From NCBI GenBank assembly GCA_013398295.1, contig VZSF01000875.1:310001-374000 (forward strand): 64,000 nt of DNA, read 5' to 3'. Made by a program: the position numbers and the translations under genes. The stretch is from Chionis minor. Taxonomy: Eukaryota > Chordata > Aves > Charadriiformes > Chionididae. The notes beneath the pieces are model-generated. The model was not told where the DNA came from, did no database searches, and worked only from the letters and a program-made list of their open reading frames with translations. This document shows, in pieces, positions 12,901 through 26,900 of the stretch (its first letter is position 1; every line of letters starts with the position of its first letter).

Positions 12901-14399
12901 TCAGGCCTTAAATCTGCAGTGCTGCTAGCTTCTAGTTTAAAAAACAGAAGTGGAAGCAATAGGAGCCTGGGATTCCCTTTGTAAACTCATTTAAATCGAC
13001 TCTAAATTAATTATATGTAAAGTATTAAGAATGCAGAAGACAATGAAGTCAAAGATGTGAAAGTCTGGAGTAGGCTACATCATGGAAATCCTTTTTTGTA
13101 GGCTAACTTTTACAGATTTCTCTGCAAAATCATTGTTAAAATGTTGAAATACAGGTAACGAACGCCACTGTGAAGTCCAGTTCTAAAGCAATATGAATTA
13201 AGCCCCATGCTCTCTGAGGTTCTTGGAGGAAAGGATTATGAAGTAGGGCCTAGAAAATCCAGATAACTGATTTTAACGTAACTTGGATTTGAACTTAAAA
13301 GATATAATTACCACTGCGTATAAATATGACTACTTTCCAGTTTTTTACACAGGACTAATTGGCCTAGAGAACTACATGGGGACAACTAATTTATTTCAGG
13401 TATTTCATATTCACTTCCACATTTTTTTGCATGATTGTATTTTTTAAAGAACTATTGTAATTTAAATGAAAATTTGTTCCCCCTTTTTATTTGATTTTTT
13501 ACAGGCAATATTTTTTTAACTTGAATTGGTCTCTCTCTGCCCATTAACTATTTTTTTTCTCTGGCAGACGCAATGTCAAGTAGGAGGACAAAAATATTGC
13601 ATGCTAGCAATAACGGGCAGTATCTCTAACCCAGCTGGCCTGCTAGATGATGCTTTCCTGAGAAAACGTCACCCTGTGGGGAGAAAAGCAGATTTTTTTT
13701 AGTTAGATAGATTCCCTTCTATGTTGCACACACTGAGGAATTTTGGCTTTTTCAGTGCTTATCTGATCCTCTTTATATGATTTTTAAAAAGTTATTATGA
13801 TTGTACCTGCTTCTCGTGATTGAGTTTTGTGCAAAAATAAGGAGCAGATATAGAAGCACTTTGAGAGGCTCTAGCCTCAGGTGAATATACACTCAGTAGT
13901 GTGCTTTCATTTCTAGGTAGACGCAAAACTTAAAAAAACACCTGCCTCAGCCAAGAATCTTCTACAAAGTCGGACTGAGTCCAAAGGGTGTAAACTGCCG
14001 TGCTCATGGGTCTTTGGAGGAAAAAAAAATGGGAATTAAAAGGATATTGATAGAGCCATAGAAGAATTAGTGAAAAATGCGTGACTGATTTGTTCTTTTG
14101 GGATAAAGCAGACCTGTGACAATAAGCTACTTGAACTGAAGTGGCTCCAGCAGGAGCCTACACCAAAGCTTAAAGCCATTTCATATGAGTGATGCAGAGC
14201 AGGATTTTGGGCCTGTATCTCCAACATCCCTGGGGCATCTTCAAATGACTGGGATGGTTTTTCCTGTCAACCTATTTGGGAAAATACTGCAGAAAGCTGA
14301 CACCAGATCCACCAAACTACTTAGGATTTTAGCTTCTGCTCAGAAGCTAAATAGGAATTACAGGCTCGATGCCTTGAGGAACTGCCTCAATTTAGAGTT
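9956..14399. other. Unique noncoding DNA, no gene seen
   Basis: AT-rich. Contains a small hairpin near 10638-10662, the (AATA)n at 11605 and a 24-bp palindrome at 14328-14351. Open frames are short and unlike known proteins. Confidence 0.6.
11605..11622. repeat. (AATA)n microsatellite
   Basis: A short run of AATA units in AT-rich DNA. Confidence 0.8.
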
Positions 14400-15178
14400 G
14401 TGCTGCCATTCAGAGGGACTTAACAGGCTGAAGAAATGGGCTGAGAAGAATCTCATGAAATTCAACAGGAGCAAATGCAAAGTCCTGCCCCTGGGGAGGA
14501 ATAACTCAGTGTACTAATACAGGCTGGGGGCCAACTGTCTGGGAGGCATCCTGGCATAAAACTATCTGGGGAAGCTGGTGGACAACCAGTTGACCATGAG
14601 CCAGCAATGCGTCCTCACAGCAAGGATAGCCAATGGCCTCCTGGGTTGCATTAGGAGAAGCATTTCCAATAGTGATATACAACTGGAGAGCTGGGTCCAG
14701 TTCTGGGCTCCCCAGCACAAAACAGACATGGACATACTGGGAAAGTCCAGACAAGGGGCATGAAGATGGTGAAGGGCCTGGAGGATCTGACATTCAAAGA
14801 GGCTGAGAGAGCTCAGAAAGAGGCAGAGAAGAGAAGGCTCAGGGAGACCCTTACAATGTGTTGTTACTGTACAAATAAATACTGTATGTGGGGCATTAAA
14901 AATGATGGAGCCAGGCTTTTTTCAGTGATGCCCAGTGACAGGACAGACAGTGGGCACAAATTGAAATACAAGAAATTATATTTAAATGTATAAAAAAGCC
15001 TTTTTTTTTGTTTAGTTTTTACTGTGAGGATGGTCAAACACTGGAACAGGTTGCCAAGATGGTTGCGGAGTCTCCATCCTTGGAGGTATTCAGCACCCAA
15101 CTGGACATGTCCCTGTGCCAACCTGTTCTAGGTGACCCTGCTTCAGCAGGCAGGTTGGACAACAACCCTGTGATTCCT
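14400..15178 (+). mobile_element. CR1 LINE, 5'-truncated and degraded ORF2 end plus 3' UTR
   Basis: Begins inside the C-terminal part of the reverse-transcriptase ORF2 (frame with LMKFNRSKCKVLPLGRNN) and continues through NMSQQC-like, EHLSF-like and SDRTxxGHKLK-like blocks to the ctggaacaggttgcc motif and a shortened 3' UTR. It is broken by many stops and frameshifts, and the usual gatgatctcc block before the tail is missing. It looks older than the other large copies. The upstream limit is approximate. Confidence 0.9.
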
Positions 15179-18100
15179 ACTCTGGAGGCTCCCGTACAGG
15201 ACTGTCGAGACAATGATCACCGTTTTTTCTCCTGGCACATTTTTAATGTTCCCTAATAAATAATGCAAAATATCATTTTAATAATTTTCTGTTTATTTTT
15301 AACATAATTTCTCTTTAAATTGCTTACTACAGATTTTCACGTGGAACTTTCTAGTCAACACCAATTGGACAGCTTTCAGGCAGGTAAGATGCATTAGGCC
15401 TAATGCAACACCGGTAATGTGAAAAGTATTATATACAGTAACAGCTGACAGCCCACCCTTGGGAAAATATGGAAATTGGGCTTAGAGCCGCAGTTTAAAC
15501 TTGGATTTTGCTTGTTAAATTCCCAGCAGGTCAGTGATTCAGTGTATGCATTCAGATAACCAGAGAATGTACCTTGAAAATGACACCTTGTTACTTACAG
15601 AATGGGAAACGTAGGATGAACTATTAAATTTCCTTTCTCTTCCTCCTATTAGCTTATCTATCCCATTTTTAACTCCTATGTCTACCAAGGGAAGAAGAAA
15701 AGAAAAGGATAATACATATGCTTTTCATTATCAATGCTGTGACATGTTACAAGCACATGCACAGACTGGATCACCTCATTAAATTCTGGCAACAGGCTGC
15801 CCTCAGATGCCTCCCAGTTCTTCACAGTGCATGAGTGACCTTTTCCAGCCACTCACCAGAAATTTATACAAGCTGGTGCAAAGCCAATACCAAATAATTT
15901 TAAAAGGGTGAGCAAGCCTGCATAGTTCAGTGTGTCCTGCTCTGTCAGAGAGGCACATATAACTCCCTCTCATGGAAGTTATTTTCACCTCTCCAGTGGC
16001 AACCCTGGGAGTATTCTCTGTCATTCCCTTCTGCTGCACACTCGATATTTGTTCACAGCAAAACTCATGTCATTCCCCTTCCAAGTCCTTCTTTCCAGGT
16101 GATAAAACATAAAAATCTGTGGGATTTTTTTCTTTATTTCCATTCTGTGCCTGTTGTATCACTGCCCACCACCTTCTTCTCAAACTCTTGGTTTTGATGA
16201 ACTATGTTTATGAAAAAGGAAGTGCAAGCTAGACCTCAATGAATAACAAAACAAACTAAATTGCAAATATTTTATTTAAACTTTTGGGGGAATTTTTCCA
16301 TCTATAACATGTGAAAGTAATGAAAACAATAAAGTATATGGAAAAAATCATTAAATGCATTGAGTGATTATTTGAGGAGTATTATTCAATAATCCTTAAG
16401 GAGAAGAAAATCCCCAACACGTCATGCTTCAAACCTGACATACGCCTGCTTGCCACATACCAATCAGATCTCTACAAGCCATATTTGGGGCTGTTATCGC
16501 AGAATACCTCACTGGACAAAAAGACTATTACAGGTAGCAACTATTACAGGTGATGAATCTTGGAAAAAGAGTCCCCATGCTCCTTGAAGAAGATGATGGT
16601 TTCTTTTCTTAGCATCTTGCATACTGGCAGAGCATTATACTGAGTGGCCATTCCTACCTCTCTTCCTAGTATTCGTGTAAAATGGTCTGTGAATACCTTA
16701 ACTTTGTCCCAGCCACTGGAAAAATCTCCTAGTTTTAAATCCTGGAAAATGCTAATTCTCCTTAGTTTGGAATTATGGGTTATTGACAGACTGAGGGCAT
16801 ACTTTCTGGAGCTAGAAAAAGCACAAATACTCTTTTAAGTGCACATGTAGCTTCTGTGTTTTGAAGACTTGATCTCCCTATATGTCAGTTTTTTATCTGT
16901 AAAACATGCTTAGCAGCCCTTCCTTTCTACAACCCTTTTCTCTTGTCTATTAAAACTGCAACATCAAGAGGACAAGGACTGTCTGTTTTCTATATATTTT
17001 TTTTATCACTTAGTGCAATGGAGCCTCTGGATGCTATCATAAGACATTTTAACTGGGTATTACCAGATTGAAATCCTAAACAATGCAATGAAAATTAGTA
17101 TTATCCATCATAAACCTGACAGTATTGCAAACTAAAACAGCATAGCCTAGAATATGACGTTGGCCTTTGAATAAACACTTGAGATTTGACGTTTGTCTTC
17201 AAGGGATTACTTAGCATAGGATTTGCAAGAGATCATGCAGTGGAGCTGTGTACCTGATATATTTTGATGTGAAACTGGTTAATACCCCTATATTAATTTC
17301 TTGGTTTGCTGGTTGATTCATGAAGACTCCAGGATTTAGAGTGCATAGGGTTGCTCATCCCTCCTAGCTTTCCTTTTCAGTCCTTTATAAAGGATCCTCT
17401 TCAAAGCTGGGCACAGACGCTAACAGCGGGTTGACTGCAGTTAATGGCACAGTCAGCCAAACCTCTTTACCAAATACAGGTGCAACATACTTTTCCAGTG
17501 AATTATTAGAGCATTTTTCAGACTAGGGGCTCAGCGTCATTGCTGACCGATTACTGTTCCCACCTCTCACTCATTCTTGAGAAAGGCTGTGGCTCTGTGA
17601 CTAAAGCCTTCCAACCACCCAAGGTATTGGCTCCCAAATCACTTTTCTCTTTGCTTTCAAACTCAGCATCTTGACTTAAACTCTGAAAGCACCTTCTTGA
17701 CATCAGAGTGCTCTCCAGGGCATCAGCCCACCAGATCTACAATTAAAGCAAAGAGAACTCGAAGGGGTGAGCTGTGAGAATTTAATTAGTGCCTTAAGAT
17801 AGAGACATAATACCTCATTACTGCTGATGCCTGCTTTTACATCTCCTATTTAAGTTTTTTAATTTTTTTTTTAATTTTTCTTGCTTGAAACAAGACAGAT
17901 ATTTTCTTGGTGGAGCTTTGGAGGACCAGAAAGAGGAAAAGAAGGTTGTGATCACTGCTGTCAGCTGAAATCCAATCCGCATTTCAAATCCTCTTATTTC
18001 AAGTCTACTTTTAAAGTGAGAGTCAGATTTTTTTGGGGGGGGGTTGGGTGGGGAACACCAAAATCTTCAAGGGTGACAGTTGTATGCCATCAAGTAATAA

Positions 18101-20439
18101 AAACAGTGCCAGCTTCTCAATGGTTTGTCTTTTTAAACTGGTGCTTAAAGCAATTACGACACCATCTTGCTATAGCCTGTGCCAGTGTGATGTAATGCGT
18201 GTTGCTCCACAGGCAGGTTGCTGTAGCTAATTTTCTCTAGTGTTTTGCTTTGGCACCAACAGCATCCCTCATTAGTTTCTTTATTAGTACATTTAAATAC
18301 CCTTTTAGCACCATTAAGTCTGAAATGGCTTTATTCTTCGTTCAGCAGTATTTGTGTTCAACATATTTTCTCAGCGCTCCCTACAAGGGTCCTTACAACA
18401 GATGTTATGACGCAGTTGAAGGAACGTGAATCAAATTGTAGGTAATGGTCCATGCTTATTTGTTTTGTGTAAGCTGCGGTTTCTATAGCTACTGTACATC
18501 TGCTTCATGCCATTTGCTGATCACTTTCTGTAGCTGTCTCAGTCTAGATATTTAAAGCACACTGTACCGATTCTGCTCGGCACAGCAATCTGATAACAGC
18601 TCGACATGTGAACCAAGCTACAAATTTGGAAACACATTTGAAAACAGCTGTTAAGTCTACCTAGTGATTCTCTATCTACTCCAGGCACAATGGCCACCTC
18701 ACCAAAAACTGAAACACACAGAGGTCCAGTCTCTGCAAAAGACTTGAAATGACAACTAACGTTGAGCGCAGTTAGGCGTGATCTCAAGCTGGTGGCTAAG
18801 TTGGACTCCCAGTGTGGGAACCCACAGGCAGAGACAGAAAATCTCTCTGTATTCTGCACTTTTACCAAAAATCAGAAAACATTTGTGGGTGAGGGATATA
18901 ATTCTGTCGGGGTCGGTGGAATTACCACATCAAAGATAAATTTGACATATTGTTTTTGTATTGAAGTTTTTCCTTCTGACATAGAAACACAGTAGCAGCA
19001 TTTTGGCCTTTCAAACTTTGCCTTTATTGAGGCAATACCTCTTCTGTTCTGAAATCTCTGCTTCTGTCATTAAAACTAATGTTATTTCACTTTAACTGCT
19101 GGGGTTAAAGAGTGGCTAATGTTGTGTAAATTTTACATAATTTTTTTACTTTTTTTTCCTGTCAACCTCTACCAGCCATTCTAGCTGCTTTTTCTAGTTT
19201 TGGTTGGTTAGTGCAAATTTGCTTTTCTAAGGGTATAAGGGAGGCAAAAAAAAGCTTAATCCTGTCTTTATAGCTTACTTTCCAAAGGAAGCTGGGCTTG
19301 CAGGATCTGTTTTTCAGGTCTTGCTGTATAATTGCTCGTATGTCAGCTAATTTCAGCTGTATTTGACCAAAAGGGTAGAGATCTCAAAGGTATTAGATGC
19401 CTACAAACTACTTCTCCCTGGCTCCTATTCCCCCCATGAAATACCCAAATTAGTTCCTCCACTGAGGGAAAGTCTGCAACACTTGGCTGTGTTATTAGAC
19501 AGCTGAGAATCCACTTGGGAGACAGGCTCTGGAAACAGGGCCTCTGAAGTGCTGCAATACATGAATCTCACAGTTTTGGGTAGCGCTAAATACTACTTCA
19601 ACTTTCATGGTAAAACTCAGGGGGCTGTATTAATTTTCAGCATTTTTTTTTTTTTTTCACTGAGTTTTAAGGCATTTCTTGTCTTGATGGCAACATAAGA
19701 AAACTTGAATCAGTTACAATGTGCAAAAGTTTCTTTATATTCAATTAATAGGCTCATTTATTTAAAATATGATGAGAAGGTACCTGGCACATTAATTGTC
19801 TTCAGCAACTGCCATGTAATAGCTGGCTGGGTTTTATTAGTTCATAATAATGGTCTTTCTGTCATAATCTGACATTATTGATTTTCTACCAAAAAATGAA
19901 TAAAAACAAATGTTCCCTTACTCCCTCTTCGCTTCTTGAATTTCAGATACTATCCATACTTTCTTTCAGCTCCAGCAGAGCCCAGAGAAACTGTAGTTTG
20001 TGAGGAAACAAGGAATGCTTATTGCATATGGGAAGTTGTAGCTCCAAGAAAAATGTAAATTAGATCCAGAGGAAAAAGAGAAATCAGATTCTTTACTCCG
20101 GGAAAAGTGTGAAAATCAGCAAGAAGAAAAACTTACTGAGATCTTACTTACAGGGTAGAAGGGATTTTCTCAGACTAAATATGCACATTTTAATCATGAA
20201 ATGGATGAGTTTAAGCTAAGCACAACCTAAGCAAGAAAAGCCCAGGTTGCTTTGCGCCTGAGCTAGAGGCATTCAGGCTTGTGCCACCTGCACAGTGCAT
20301 CAGTGCAGGCCACAGTTTGCACTACACACACTGCTGCAGCAGAGGACACAACTGGGTTTTCCCATTTTGCTCAGAAAAGTTGCATTTTTCATTTAGAAGA
20401 AGTTTCCGTGGCTCTGCTCCAGCAGTTTATAGCATTGAT

Positions 20440-20790
20440 GTGGCAATAAAGTGACTGTCGTGCTGCTGGCAGGAGCTGCCAAAACTTCTCGCCCTCCAGG
20501 GAGGGAGCGGGAAGCTGGTGGCTGCAAAGGGAAGATAAAGTCATCCCGTGGAGGAGGTGGCGGCGAGATGACACCACAAGGAGCAGTGAGGCAGCTTGTG
20601 AAACACCAGCTGGGAAGGAGATGCACACTGGCTCTCCTCCTCTGGGCTGGGTTGTGTCTGTTCGGGTGCTGGGCATGGACAAGGTCGTGCCGACCTTGGG
20701 TTAGGGATGGTGCTGCTGCTGCTGGGCTCTTTGGTCCCCTTGGGAAGCAGACAGGCACCATGGCACGGGCAGCTTGAAGGAATCATTGGC
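20440..20790. other. GC-rich segment, function unknown
   Basis: About 350 bases richer in G+C than the surroundings, with some CpG and overlapping open frames up to about 120 codons on both strands. No protein family was recognised and no convincing splice sites were seen. It could be a small CpG island or an enhancer-like element. Confidence 0.3.
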
Positions 20791-22017
20791 CGAGTACAGT
20801 CAGTAATGGGGCTCTTCTCCAAACACAGCCCAGCCCTACTATTGTCCTGTTTGCTGTTCCAGGGCAAAGGATGTTAAATGTGACTAATCTACACTTGTCA
20901 GCTAGTGCGTGGTTCAATATGGCAGATGAGAGAAAGGGGTGGATAATCCCAATAAAATAGTATATGCTACACGAGGCAGCAACATTGACTTGGATGCATG
21001 GATCAAATTTAATACACAGTCTTTCATTTCTCTCCTCCTTTAGCAGCATTGCTTCTAATCACAATATATTATTGGCTAACCCAATATGAAACGGTGTTAA
21101 ATTAGGGAAAAAACAATGTTGGTGAGTTGTTTTTTCTTCTTTCTTGGATGCAAAGAAAATCATGGATTTCATAGTTATTAAATGAATGAAATGCATCATG
21201 ATGCTATAGCAGCACGACCTGATTTTATGACTCTCTTTAAACTAGAGTACAAGGAAGAAAAGTTGGGGTTTTATGTAAGTAAATATAATTCAAATATCTG
21301 GAGCAAAAGTTTTTTCTTTCCTGCACATCACTGGAGGATTTAAAAGAATTGCTGAGAGGTATCTGCTTACTGAAATTCCTAACCTCAGAGAAAAAGCCTA
21401 TCGGGGTGTGTTTTTTTATTATTTCTAGTACAATACCTTACAGAGTACCTAATTACAGTTTTATATATAAATGATGCGGACTATTAGTTATTTGTTAAAT
21501 GATGTATCAAGAAAAGAAAAAAGGTATATTGCATTTGTATAAAACTCTTCCTCCAGTGCTGAGCTAACTCTCACACTTTCCCTGCAGCCAGAGAGACAAT
21601 GATCCAAAGCATGAACAGACTTAAATGCATTTACTTCAAGCAAAGGGTTATGACCTGGTTTAACTATATCCTGGAGACTAGTTTGACTGGCAGGCATGTC
21701 AGAGTTTGCAGGGTTAGTGCCTTAATCCTTCAAGCCTTTCAATGATATCTGACACCATATTCACTCTCTCAGGGCTAATAAATGGCCCAGTGGATGATTA
21801 CCTTTAAATATTACAGCTCTTGCAAGTAAATTATTGATGGGCATTACCTCATTTCATTACCTCAAGACAGCTTCTGCTTCTATTACATTAAAAAGCAAAC
21901 AAAATAATAGGTGGATCACCACCTTTTGGTCAAAGAAAAAAAAAATCAGTTTAATTAAAACGGTATATACTTTGGATGCTAATCTGAATTATAATGCTAT
22001 GTTTTGCCCTTTTTTAA

Positions 22018-22041
22018 AAATTATTATTATTATTGTATTGT
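22018..22041. repeat. (ATT)n microsatellite
   Basis: About six ATT units grading into attgtattgtat. Confidence 0.8.
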
Positions 22042-23539
22042 ATTTGGCAATGAAATCAATGTATTTTTTGTTCCTAAAAAATGGGTAATTTTTTCAAGAG
22101 GGCTATTTTTCTTTCTACCGTGTATTTGGAAGAGTGTGACTTGGGACTCAAGCTGTCACAAACACATAAGAATATTAGAGAAGGCAAAAAATTTATTTCT
22201 TACCAGCTATGAGAAAGAAGAAAATGGCTTGAGGCAGTCCAAAGCTCTACTGTTACCTAAATTAGGAATACAGAAAAGGAGCCAACAACCCTTCTCCTGG
22301 AAGCAGAACTAAGTAACCACCTACTTGCTTGGCTGCATGAGGAAACTTTAGGCTACAAATAGTGAGCCAGTGAAGGTCTTCAAAGTAGTGTTCAAAACCA
22401 GCTTACATACTGAGCAGAAAACCTACCTGATAAGAAAACAAGTAAGGAGAACATCTTCCCTTTTTGGAGCTCACACACCTGACTCAGGTGGAGAAAAACA
22501 TCTCTTCATGGAGGACTCTAACACCACAAACCTTGCATCCTGGCGGGCAGCTGCAGGCATGGTGCTCAGCCCTGGTGCTGGACAAACTCCTGCCTCTGCT
22601 GCAGTGGAGCACGGGTGAGGGGCAGAGCTGTGCTCTTTGCTGTGTAGCGTGGTGGTGAACACTCGGCACGATGGGTTTTGCATACAATTGGTGGGGAAGC
22701 CTAGGGTAAGGTCTCCATCAGCTGTGGCATCAGGCCTCCCCAGGAACCTTGTGTCCATTCTTTCACGGCCCCTGGGACCTCCTGTTGCTTCCCAAGACTC
22801 TCTGAAGCTCTTGAGCTCTTCACACTCTCTAGTGTACACTGGGACACAGAACCAGCACATCCTGGGACACGATGCGGGTGTCTGCTGCTCTGGGACAGTG
22901 CATTTCATCATTTTAGTACCCAAAGCACTGCTCCACTTAGAGAATTGAGAATTACACTTCTGTATTTCGGTTACCTACTCAGAAGGAATTGTCCTACAAG
23001 GAACAGCAGGAGTCCCAACAGGTGGAGAAATTTCCCCTTCCTCTCCTTCCAGAAGCTGAGCGAACCTGTGCTGCTTCTCCGCATTGAAGGATACAAGGCT
23101 TGCCTGCCTTACTGAAGCCATCAATCATTTTTACTGTATGTCCCGTGTACGTCATTTGTTAAGCACTGAAACAAACTGTGGCATTCACAGTCAGAAGCTG
23201 TGGGAGCTGGGGTTTCTGTTCCCAAAACCCACCGCCCTCAGTCAGCCACTCTGTGGGACCACGTCTCCGCTTCAAAGGGGGCTGAAGATGGAGAGTCATG
23301 TGAGGAATGCTGAGCTGTTAAATCACTTAGCTCCTCAGTTCATTCCTGGACCCCTGCAGCCACACTACAGATAAACTAGGGTTTTTTTTGAAGTGTGTGT
23401 GTAGTTTTTTTAAATTCCAAGCTCATTTCCAAAGCAAACCAGTTAGTTCTCTCTAAAAGAAAACCCATGAACAGACCATTTCATCCCACAGTCTACTCCA
23501 GACCAGAGCATTCAGGTGCAAATCAGATCAAGTTTGGTT

Positions 23540-23925
23540 TGGCTTGAGGTGGGGCCTCACCAGTGCTGAGTACAGGGTGTTGATCACTTCCCTAGTCCTG
23601 CTGGCCACTCTATTTCTGACACAAGCCAGGATGCTGTTGGCCTTCTTGGCCACCTGGGCACACTGCTGGTTCATATTCAGCCGACTGTCCACCAACACCC
23701 CCAGGTCCTTTTCTGCCAGGCAGCTTTCCAGCCACTTTTCCCCAAGCCTGTAGCTCTGCCTGGGGTAGTTGTGACTGAAGTGCAGGACCCGGCACTTGGA
23801 CTTGTTGAACTTCATACCACTGGCCTCAGCCCATTGATCCAACCTGTCCAGATCCCTCTTTAGAGACTTCCTACCCTCAAGCAGATCTACACTCCTGCCT
23901 AACTTGGTGGCATCTGCAGTCTGCT
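23540..23925 (-). mobile_element. CR1 LINE, internal ORF2 fragment
   Basis: About 385 bases encoding the stretch just after the RT catalytic motif (TADATKLG, where intact copies have FADDTKLG) through [35 protein letters not shown] and [10 protein letters not shown]. The frame is still open but both ends are truncated, and the second catalytic Asp is Ala. It is the only CR1 here on the minus strand and it lacks a 3' tail. Confidence 0.93.
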
Positions 23926-26900
23926 CTAGCAGGAGCCATCCGCAAGCAGTTAGGGCACCAGCCACCCCGTACGCTGCGTTGGCTTGAGAACAAGCAGTAC
24001 TGTCTTGGGCAAAAGCCTCAAGCAGTGGACATGTAGCCACAGAGACCAGTAATTTGGATGCTCAGAGCTGCCCTCTGAAGATGTTCATCTCTGTTGATTT
24101 GAAGGGATGTCTAAGACAGCCAGTGGATAGCAAAGATGCCACAAGTGGTTGAAGAAATATTAGCTCCCACCTCCCTCCTCGGTGCATAGAAAGGCAGGCA
24201 AAGTCACAGCAAAAAGACTGATAGAAACAGTAGAAATTGTCTCTTGACTTTTTGGCTGCCAATGGGCAATTTATAGGCAGTTCTGCTGGATTCTCAGAAT
24301 AATCTACCTAAGGTTGTGCATTATTAAAATAATTAATCAGACAACTAAAGAGCTCTTCACCATTACTTCCTGTGATACATTTCTCCTGGCATTATAGGCA
24401 ATTACCTTCTAGAAAGAGAATAATATAAGCTATGGTGCCTCCAGTCACCCCTTTCCCACCACTTACTAACTGTAAGAGATTAGTTATGCACATCTCCAGC
24501 AATGTGTGCAATTCCTCATATGGATATCATAGTTTTTTTGGCATGTCTGCTCTGATCTCTCCCCTTCCTTTCTTCAGATGTTAGAAACAACAAGACCTTT
24601 TCCCCCTGCACGATCTCAAGGCATGTAGAAATAACTGCTGCCCCACCTTCCAGAGACCAATCTGGATACCATTATCCCACATTTCTTCCCTTGCATATCA
24701 GTACAAGCCTCAGTACTCCTATTTCCACCTTTGAAACAGGTTAAACATTGAAAAGTTTTTTCAGGACCACAGTATTGGTTTTAGGCATTTTTTAATTCCT
24801 GCAGAAAGAGGCATCATGTTCAGGATTCAACATTTTCTTTAACACAGCAGCCAGATCTCCGACCCTTTAGGTTGCAGTTCTTGGCTAGAGCTGGAGGATG
24901 CTCAAAGGAGGGGGAGAAAAAGCGAGGAAGCAGACTAAAGGCTGGAAGTTGTTGCTTCCCTTTGGGTAGCATCCTACCCATTAGCAGCTCTGGGTGAAGC
25001 AGCAGTTCCTGGCCCTCGCTGCCTTCCTGCAGGTGCTCGGGCAAGCCACCACAGCTCAGCCAACTGGCAGGAGCTCGCCTCAGTGAGCTGATGGCTCACA
25101 CACCAGCAGCCTGCAGTGGGGTTGGAGGAGCCTGCTGGGAAGCCTTGCCCTGCTCAGCATGGTCCATCAGCTGTGCCTTGCTTCACTAGAATGCCCCCTG
25201 GCATTGTGGAGCAGGCTGCTTGTTCCAAATGCCACTCTTTGGCTAAAAAATGAGACAGGGTGGTATTTGCTACGCATCGCCCATCTCTTGATCATGGGGG
25301 ACAGAGGATAGAGCCCACATGAGTGCAGGAAAGCACTTGGAGTTGAGTGTGTTGTCCTAAGGCTACTGAATCAGAGCAGCTATATCTATCTCAAACAGTT
25401 CAGACAGTGAAATTCTAAGCATCTCTCTCCAGGCTTCCTAGAAAATAGTCTTCCAGTCACTTCCTCAGCTGTTGCCTACCATTTATGAGAGTATATACTC
25501 ATTTGATGAATAATTCAGCAATAACATTTATTGCAGGGCATTAAGCTCCCAGAGGAGTTCAGATGTTCTCTCTCAAATTCCCAGAGCAACCTGGAGATTC
25601 CTTCAGGTCTACCCTACTTTAACGTCTCCATCCCAAAATCTAATACCTGAATAAGTTAAAGATTGTAGAAAATTACTGCAGACGCAATCATCTCTTCAAG
25701 CATAGAAGGGTCAAGTTTTTTTAATCCATAAGTTGCTGGGGTTCTTTTCACATTTGCTTTTTCAGACTTGTATTTCTTATATTGTAATTTTTACCCTATG
25801 GCCACTTTATCTTTGCTTCAATACCTTGTTTGAATCAGTTTTTGAATTGATAGGCTGTTCAGACAACCAAAGGAAAAGGCTAGCTAGATTGTGATCGTCA
25901 GACTAAGTGAGGAGACAGTCAGCCATTATCAGGTAGCAACAAAATTCTCATTCTGAATTTCTGTTTGTGATTTCTCTCTTCCCAGTGTCAAGCAAGACTA
26001 GCTTTGCTACTGCTCTTGATTCTTTTGAGGAATAAAATACTTTACTTTATATAAAGCAGATTAACATTGAAATATATTCAAAATAACCAGTGAGAGGGAA
26101 CTCTTCACTGAACAAAATATATAATGCAGTATGTGAGGACCAGGGCTGCCCTAAGCTGCTCTGAAGTTCCTCTACCACCATGCAACTTTTTATTGAAAGG
26201 GATTGCAGTATCACACCCAAGCTTGGAGACTCTGGAAAAGAGACATAAGGTCTCCAAACTCCATTTCTTCAGTTAGAAGCGTGGGCAGGGTAAAATCATG
26301 CTTGTTTGCATCTCTGCTGCATTTATTTAGTCTGAGACAGAGCAGAAGTGCTGCCTAATATTAAGGTTTCCTGTACCACGTCCTTCTCAGACACTGTGCA
26401 GCAAATCTTTCCTTGAGCATTTCTGTCACTGCTGGGAAATGAGCTATGCCATCAGGAAGGGCAGTTTACTTTGTTTTTGAAGACTACTGCATTAACTTAA
26501 TCATAAGAGATGAAAATAAAACAGACATTACTTCACAGGAATAATAAATTTAACTTTTTTTTTTTTCTTTTTTTCTGAGAAACACAATATATGGGCCTTA
26601 CGCTCCAGCAGCAGGCTTGCCTAATTCCTGTGATGAGTATAGAAGAGCATTGGAGGGCGTAAGAGGAAAATCCATGCTAGCGAGCTAATTCACTCCATGT
26701 GGTACCAAAAGAGCAAGACTAATATTGTATGGGAGATCTCCCACAGTTGCACCAGCATCAGCCAGTCTCCACTGTGACACTGGAAGTAGGGCTTCTCCAG
26801 GCTGGGACTGGGTATTCCCGCTGGTATGCCATCTGGACCAACCCTATGCTGGGACCTGCAAACTTCTAGGGCAAATTAAAGGTGGATTTCTGGGTGTAAA

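Larger units (their letters stand above)
15179..23539. other. Unique noncoding DNA with one GC-rich segment
   Basis: Mostly AT-rich with a G-run at 18035-18053 and a T15 tract at 19643. The GC-rich segment at 20440-20790 and the mildly GC-rich part at 22450-22900 carry overlapping open frames on both strands without homology I can recognise. Confidence 0.55.

Noticed and set aside
22471..22923. 150-codon minus-strand frame
   Set aside because: No domain or splice context, frames are open on both strands, and composition follows local GC. Most likely chance.
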